Source: Canna indica (Eukaryota > Streptophyta > Magnoliopsida > Zingiberales > Cannaceae). From it: a DNA stretch of 64,000 nt. Of this stretch, positions 59,299-64,000 are shown piece by piece. The notes under the pieces were generated by a model. The model was not told where the DNA came from. It did not search any database and saw only the letters and a program-made list of their open reading frames with translations. Each line of letters starts with the position of its first letter. Position 1 is the stretch's first letter. The stretch spans positions 19,896,001 to 19,960,000 of the forward strand of contig CP136897.1 of NCBI GenBank assembly GCA_034359265.1, given 5' to 3'. A program made the position numbers and the translations under genes.

Positions 59299-59490
59299 TT
59301 CTCTCTCTCTCTCCCCCCCCCCCCCCCCCCCCCCCTCCTCCTCCTCTTCCTCTCCCTCTCCCTCTCAAAGTCCAAAGGTGGTCCTTTTCCTTCTTTCCCC
59401 TTTCCTCCTCCTCCTTCCTCCTTCCTCCTTCCTCCTCTTCCTGCAATCGCCTCATCTCCCAAAAGTAGCAGCAGCAGCAGCAGCAGCAGA
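59299..59490 (+). repeat. Low-complexity 5' leader: (CT)n, C23 run, (CTC)n, (AGC)n
   Basis: A CT tract at about 59299-59313 is followed by a run of about 23 C (59313-59335), then CTC/TCC repeats to about 59440 and (AGC)n at 59466-59489. All lie just upstream of the chosen ATG and are likely 5' UTR. The proline-rich frame they open is not treated as coding. Confidence 0.7.
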
Positions 59491-59506
59491 AGCAGAAGCT
59501 TCAGAC

Positions 59507-61645
59507 ATGGGCAGAGCCAGCCCCAGGCTCCCGAGCTTCTGCCTCAACCGCATCACCACCGCTCGCGTCAGGGTCCGATCGCCACCCTCGGCGCCGCCCG
59601 AAGCCAAGCCTCCCCCATCCGAGGAACCCGAGGAAGAGATCAAAAATCCCAAGGAAGAAGCGGCCGACGAGGCCGTCCGCGGCAGAAGGATCATGATCGT
59701 GGCGGAGGCCACCCCGGAGTCGAAGACCGCTCTGCTCTGGGCGCTCTCCCACTCGGTGCAGAGCAACGATGCCATTGTTCTCGTCTCCATTGTTAAGCCG
59801 TCCAAGCGCGGTGAGAGCTCGATTCTTAGCAGAGATTTGGAGGATCGAGGTGTGCAAGGGCTTGAAAGCTTTCTCTTTTGGTGATTAATGGCAGGTGAGC
59901 AGTCTCGGAAGGACAGGGATCCCAAGTCTTATGAGCTGCTCCAATCCATGAAGAGTATTTGCCAGGCGAAGAAACCTGAGGTAATTGGGATTTCAAAATC
60001 ACAGATCATGTGAAAGATTTATTAGTTTGTATAGTTCACAAATGGAATTTCTTTATACTTTGAATGCTTGATAACCTAATCGCATCAAATGCTTCTAATT
60101 ATATGCTTTAGATGTGACCTCACATAGAAATCAATGAGGGAGAAAAATCCGCTCTATTCTGTTTCAAATAATTGGGATTTAGTGATTTGTTCTTATTGAA
60201 TTACCTTCTAGTTAAAGGCACAAAGGATCCAAGTGTGAAGATTAATGAAAGAAAACCAACATAAATTGTATGCTACCGTAGATGCTTGGACTTTGAAGGG
60301 TCTAAGTGCCTCTAGTAATCGACTCAAGATAATGATAACAGCTACTACTGGTTCCTTTTAGGCCTACATTTTCTTTTCAATACTCAATCTACTGGTTTGT
60401 CTTCGGATTCTTCAGTGAGAATGAGTAAAGATGAGAGACACAAAAAAAACAAAGGTGCATGTGTGGTTTATCTTGGATTTCTTTGATGCTTGTGTTTGGT
60501 TATTAAAGAGATGGCAAAAAGAAGGGAGACAAGATGGAACATGGGACATGGCTTTTATTTTGTTAGGAATAGAAGTGAAAGAAATTTAATTTGTTTCTTG
60601 TTTAGATCAAGAAATTTAAGAGATAGAAGAGAAGAGAATCCCTTTCCCCCTATATCAACAAAATCTTTCCTTCCAAAACTGCAAGAATGTTGAGATGTAT
60701 TGTATTTCGAATCCAAATTAGAACCCGCTCCGCTAAATATTTCGCACGGTTTAAATTGGGAGGAAAAATGAGCTTTAGTTTGCGAAGCGGAGGGTTGGGC
60801 CGATATGGTGCTTTGACCCTGTATGGTGCCTATATACATATATATTTGGGGTTGCAGTTAGGGTTGGAGAGTTGAAGAGGCGAAATTGCTAGAGGGAGTT
60901 CGGTGGTATGAGGATTTATGAGAATACTCTGTATTATTTCTTAATCTTCAACATATAATGGATTCGTTGTTTTCGCCCGTGAATGTAGGCTCACACTGAA
61001 CCGAACCACGTAATTTCTTGTGTTTCTTATTCTCATTCTTCATTTTTCTACTATTTTGTCTCGGATTTGGGTTCTGTCACAACAAAGAAAGTGGAGAGAG
61101 AGAAATCTATCTTTTATATATTCAAACAAGGGAAGAGGAATATTTTTCTGTCCAAATTAATGTAGCCACTTATATCTCTTCCTGTAAACTATGTATTCCT
61201 TTCTCCAATTATAGTCATCTCCTAATTCTAATCTCACTTACTGTTTTTTCTCTATTTATGTTAGTCCTCCATGTATTGTGTTGTCTTTTTCTCTCCTATA
61301 TTGTGAGATTTGTTGTTTGTTGTCCTTTAACATGCAACTTAGTCTTCTTAGGTTCAAGTTGAGCTATCTCTAGTGGAAGGGATGGAGCGAGGTCCAGCAA
61401 TCGTCGAAGAGGCGAGAAGGCAAGGGCCATCCCTGCTCATTATGGGGCAGAAGAAGAGGTCCCTGACATGGAGACTCATCATGATGTGGGCCGGCAGTAA
61501 GATGATCAGCGGCGGTAGCATCGCCGATTATTGTGTGCAAAATGCTACGTGTATGGCAGTTGCAGTGAGGAGGAAGAGCAGGAGAGGAGGAGGAGGATAC
61601 TTGATCACCACCAAGCGTCACAAAGATTTCTGGCTCTTGGCTTGA
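59507..61645 (+). CDS. Universal stress protein-like (adenine nucleotide alpha-hydrolase fold), 3 exons
   Basis: Exons 59507-59810, 59895-59980 and 61352-61645 are joined by GT-AG introns of 84 and 1371 nt (684 nt, 227 aa). The N-terminus MGRASPRLPSFCLNR with a basic, Ser/Pro-rich leader (to about 60) is typical of a plant USP subgroup. The USP fold starts at GRRIMIVAEATPESKTALLW (strand 1 and helix 1). It continues with a second-exon helix (SYELLQSMKSIC) and VQVELSLVEGMERGPAIVEEA, then LLIMGQ and IADYCVQNATCMAVAVRR. The usual ATP-binding pattern G-x2-G-x9-G-S/T is not seen after LLIMG (the residues are QKKRS), so nucleotide binding is doubtful. The role is not known; family members respond to stress. 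ATG 59246 is also in frame but would add 87 low-complexity residues, so 59507 is preferred. Confidence 0.9.
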
Positions 61646-62680
61646 AGTCATGTGTTGTTGTCTGCTTGCTTTGAGTGATGGTTGTCGATAGTTAATATTG
61701 GTATAAAAAGATGAAATTGATAGGTTTATTGCTGCTTAACCTTGTTTTACTGTTTGTTAAGTGTCATGCTCCTAGTTTGAGTGATGTTTGATTTGTTTTT
61801 TTTGGGTGAGAAGAGATTAATAGAATGCAAAAAATGAGCTAATTGATAGCTAATAAGAGTGAATTTTGTTAATGAGCTACTTGTTTTGTGGAACATTCCT
61901 TCAGATAAAGACTTTACTGATGTTCCCTATTGGAAAAATAGTGATGTTAGGTACAAGTGTTCATTTTTCAGTTTAAGATTGAGAATCCAATTAACTAAAT
62001 TAAATCTTTGTCTTGGCTTAATTTTTAGTATTATTGGGGTAGCTTATGATCCATTCTTTAGGCTAATTTTATAGTCTTATTTTGTATAATAATACTTAAT
62101 CAATTAAAAATAGTAGTTATATTTATTTGGGTAACCCTAGGAACTGCTGAAATGGGCTTGTTGTTGTCAATCATGTAATAGGTTCATTTCACTATGAGCA
62201 ATCTTTCACTGGGAAAATGGATAAGGGCACATATTGTTATAAGAAAATTTTAATATAATTGGAAATCTAATAATTTGTTTGTTTCACCGGATAAAATAAG
62301 ATATGATAATAAATAAAAAAGTATTGAATAATTTTTTTTTAATTGTTATACATAGAATATAATATCAAATATATATTTTTTTAATTCATGCACTAAGTAA
62401 ACAATGAATATAAATTCATCCTTTATCATGTTCCCTTCTATCCTATGAAAAAAAAATCCTAATAGAATATCTAGTAGCATCTCTTGTAAAAGTTACATGT
62501 TTAACCGTCGTTTCTTAGAACAAGGTGTTTAATAGAATATGCAAAAATGGACACAATATATATATAAAGTTAATCATATTCATGCTGTGTATAATCTTAT
62601 TGAGTGCCAGTTTTTTTAATAATTTGTATTATGTAGTGTCATAATTATGTCAATCTAGTGATATATTCCTTAGTTTTTTT
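61646..62680. other. 3' flank of the USP-like gene and AT-rich intergenic sequence
   Basis: No further gene or clear repeat was recognised. Short open frames are chance. Confidence 0.5.
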
Positions 62681-62990
62681 GAGGAAAAAAAACTTGTATT
62701 GATTCAGAGACTTGAAATTTACAAGTGAAGGGGAGGAAAGCAGAAAAGAATAAAATATACAAGAAGAAAACAACCAAAGAAACACCAAATATTAACGAAG
62801 ACACGATTTAGACAGGTTTGCCCCTTCGATGGCATGCTCCGTAAAGGATTTCTCGGAACCGTCAAAACAACGGGAATTGCGCTCGGACCAAATCATTATG
62901 AGTCTAAATTTGAACAACTTAGTTTTCCGAGATCCTCCGAGAGATATACAAGGATGGACAACTTTTGCTGAGAAACCAACTTTCAACTAT
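62680..62990 (-). pseudogene. LINE 3'-end remnant, minus strand
   Basis: The minus-strand frame contains LIMIWSERNSRCFDGSEKSF, which resembles the zf-RVT terminal region of plant LINE ORF2 (IW.ERN.R.F). A T-run followed by gaggaaaaaaaac near 62675-62693 would be the tail region. Truncated. Confidence 0.55.
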
Positions 62991-63149
62991 ATCTATCTAA
63001 TGAAAATGATAGAAAGCATTAACCAAGAAGAACTTAATTACCTTGAACTCCTTGATTCATCGTCAAAAGACATCAAAAGATCTAGGACTTCAAGTTTGGA
63101 GCTAAGTTTTGGTGTTTTACTTATTTGCTCCATTTTGATTGTATTTTAA

Positions 63150-63585
63150 TTGCTTTTGTTGTCATTTAAAGCTTGTTATTGACCTAGGTTGTTAGGTAAG
63201 GTTTTAGTGATTGCCTTGGTGTAGAGGCATATATCTACTTGTGTACACTAGGTTTAGGGTGTCCTTGGAGTGTAAGGTGGGAAGGTGCCTTCGGGGAGAA
63301 TGCGGTGAGCTTCCAATATAAATCCTCATTGTAGGAACCTTAAATAATTAGTCGATTTGATTAAAATCATAAGTGAAATGCTTAGGTAGTAGATGTAGTC
63401 TTGGTCGACGATGAACCATTATAAATCTTGTGTGTTCGCATTGCTCTTTGTGTTTACACTTAATTTTTTTATATTTGCTTATGCACTTTATTGATTAAAC
63501 TTGTGAATTTCCTAATATTTCATGAATTGAATAAAATCAAATTTAGGTGTAATTAGTTGTAATACACTATTCACCCCTTTCAGTA
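63150..63585 (+). repeat. Probable copia LTR remnant
   Basis: The sequence ends tacactattcacccctttca (63563-63582), which resembles the 3' end of plant copia LTRs (CTATTCACCCCC). The left border is estimated. Upstream words (gtgtccttggag, gtgagcttcc) carry no frame. Confidence 0.45.
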
Positions 63586-63699
63586 TGAATATTCACTCCA
63601 TTTTCATTGTAAATAATTTTATATTTTATTTACTTTAAAATTTACAAAACCTAATATTATAATTTTGAAATAAAATTGCTCATAGCAAGGAGTTGATAC

Positions 63700-64000
63700 A
63701 TCAATATTAGATTCAAAGAAGTGGTTGAAAGCTATGACAAAAGAATTCAAGTTGCTATAAAAGAACGAAAGTTGGGAACTTGTGAAGCCTCCACCAAATA
63801 AGAAATTTGTCGGGTGCAAGTGGATCTTCAAAATAAAAGAAGACGATATCTACAAAGCATGACTTGCATCGAAAGGAAACAGCCAAAAAAGAAGGCATTG
63901 ACTATAAAAATATATTTTTTTCTCATTTGGTCAAACGTTCTTCTATCTCTATTAGCAAAACAAGACTTGAAGTTAGAGCAATTTGACTTAACCTAGAAGA
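63700..64000 (+). pseudogene. Ty1/copia reverse-transcriptase pseudogene, runs off the window
   Basis: The plus-strand translation shows KKWLKAMTKEFKLL, then KNESWELVKPPPNKKFVGCKWIFKIKE, then LASKGNSQK and, in shifted frames, QNKT..S and LEQFDLT-like blocks. This is the start of the RVT_2 domain (order W.L...P....GCKW.FK.K). In-frame stops and frameshifts are present. It continues past the right edge. Confidence 0.8.

Noticed and set aside
59246..59506. 87-residue proline/serine-rich extension of the USP-like protein
   Set aside because: It is encoded by CT, C and CTC tracts and precedes the family N-terminus MGR..LPSFCLNR.

Overview
This window is nuclear DNA of a flowering plant. The evidence is intron-rich genes of plant families (13, 9, 6 and 3 exons), a nuclear insertion of plastid DNA, and dense hAT, Mutator-like, LTR and LINE debris in AT-rich sequence. 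The clade is uncertain. A non-grass monocot is only a guess from the look of the histone deacetylase.

Four protein-coding genes can be modelled exon by exon, and each joins in frame to a full-length product. (1) 1691-12178 (+): an RPD3/HDA1-type histone deacetylase like Arabidopsis HDA5/HDA18, 697 aa, with a conserved C-terminal domain that resembles gamma-glutamylcyclotransferase. (2) 13303-25472 (-): a mitochondrial carrier of the SAM-carrier-like group, 365 aa, convergent with gene 1. Its intron 4 is 6.8 kb long and full of nested transposons. (3) 31878-34202 (-): a COBRA-like GPI-anchored cell-wall protein, 436 aa. (4) 59507-61645 (+): a universal-stress-protein-like (adenine nucleotide alpha-hydrolase fold) protein, 227 aa. 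The genes look like independent loci with no functional clustering.

Between 25.5 and 31 kb lie a decayed copia element, a probable gypsy LTR fragment, a MITE and, at about 30.99-31.50 kb, a decayed plastid fragment carrying the trnI-GAU/trnA-UGC junction. From 34.8 to 40.4 kb there are hAT-like MITEs, several with clean target-site duplications, a direct duplication and a copia gag remnant. From 41.9 to 51.8 kb a tandem array with a unit of about 0.96 kb is split by two 2.55-kb LTR sequences, one of them a solo LTR with a perfect 5-bp duplication. The array runs directly into a COI1 (jasmonate receptor F-box) pseudogene fragment.

From 53.8 to 57.4 kb lies a tRNA-Lys(UUU) cluster with one intact gene and four copies in graded stages of decay. 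Two oppositely oriented LINE fragments are interleaved with it. The right end holds gene 4, a LINE 3' remnant and a copia reverse-transcriptase pseudogene that runs off the window. No new enzymatic system was found. The most interesting signals are the HDAC fusion domain, a probable GC-AG intron, the tRNA decay series, the plastid insertion and the tandem array/COI1 junction.
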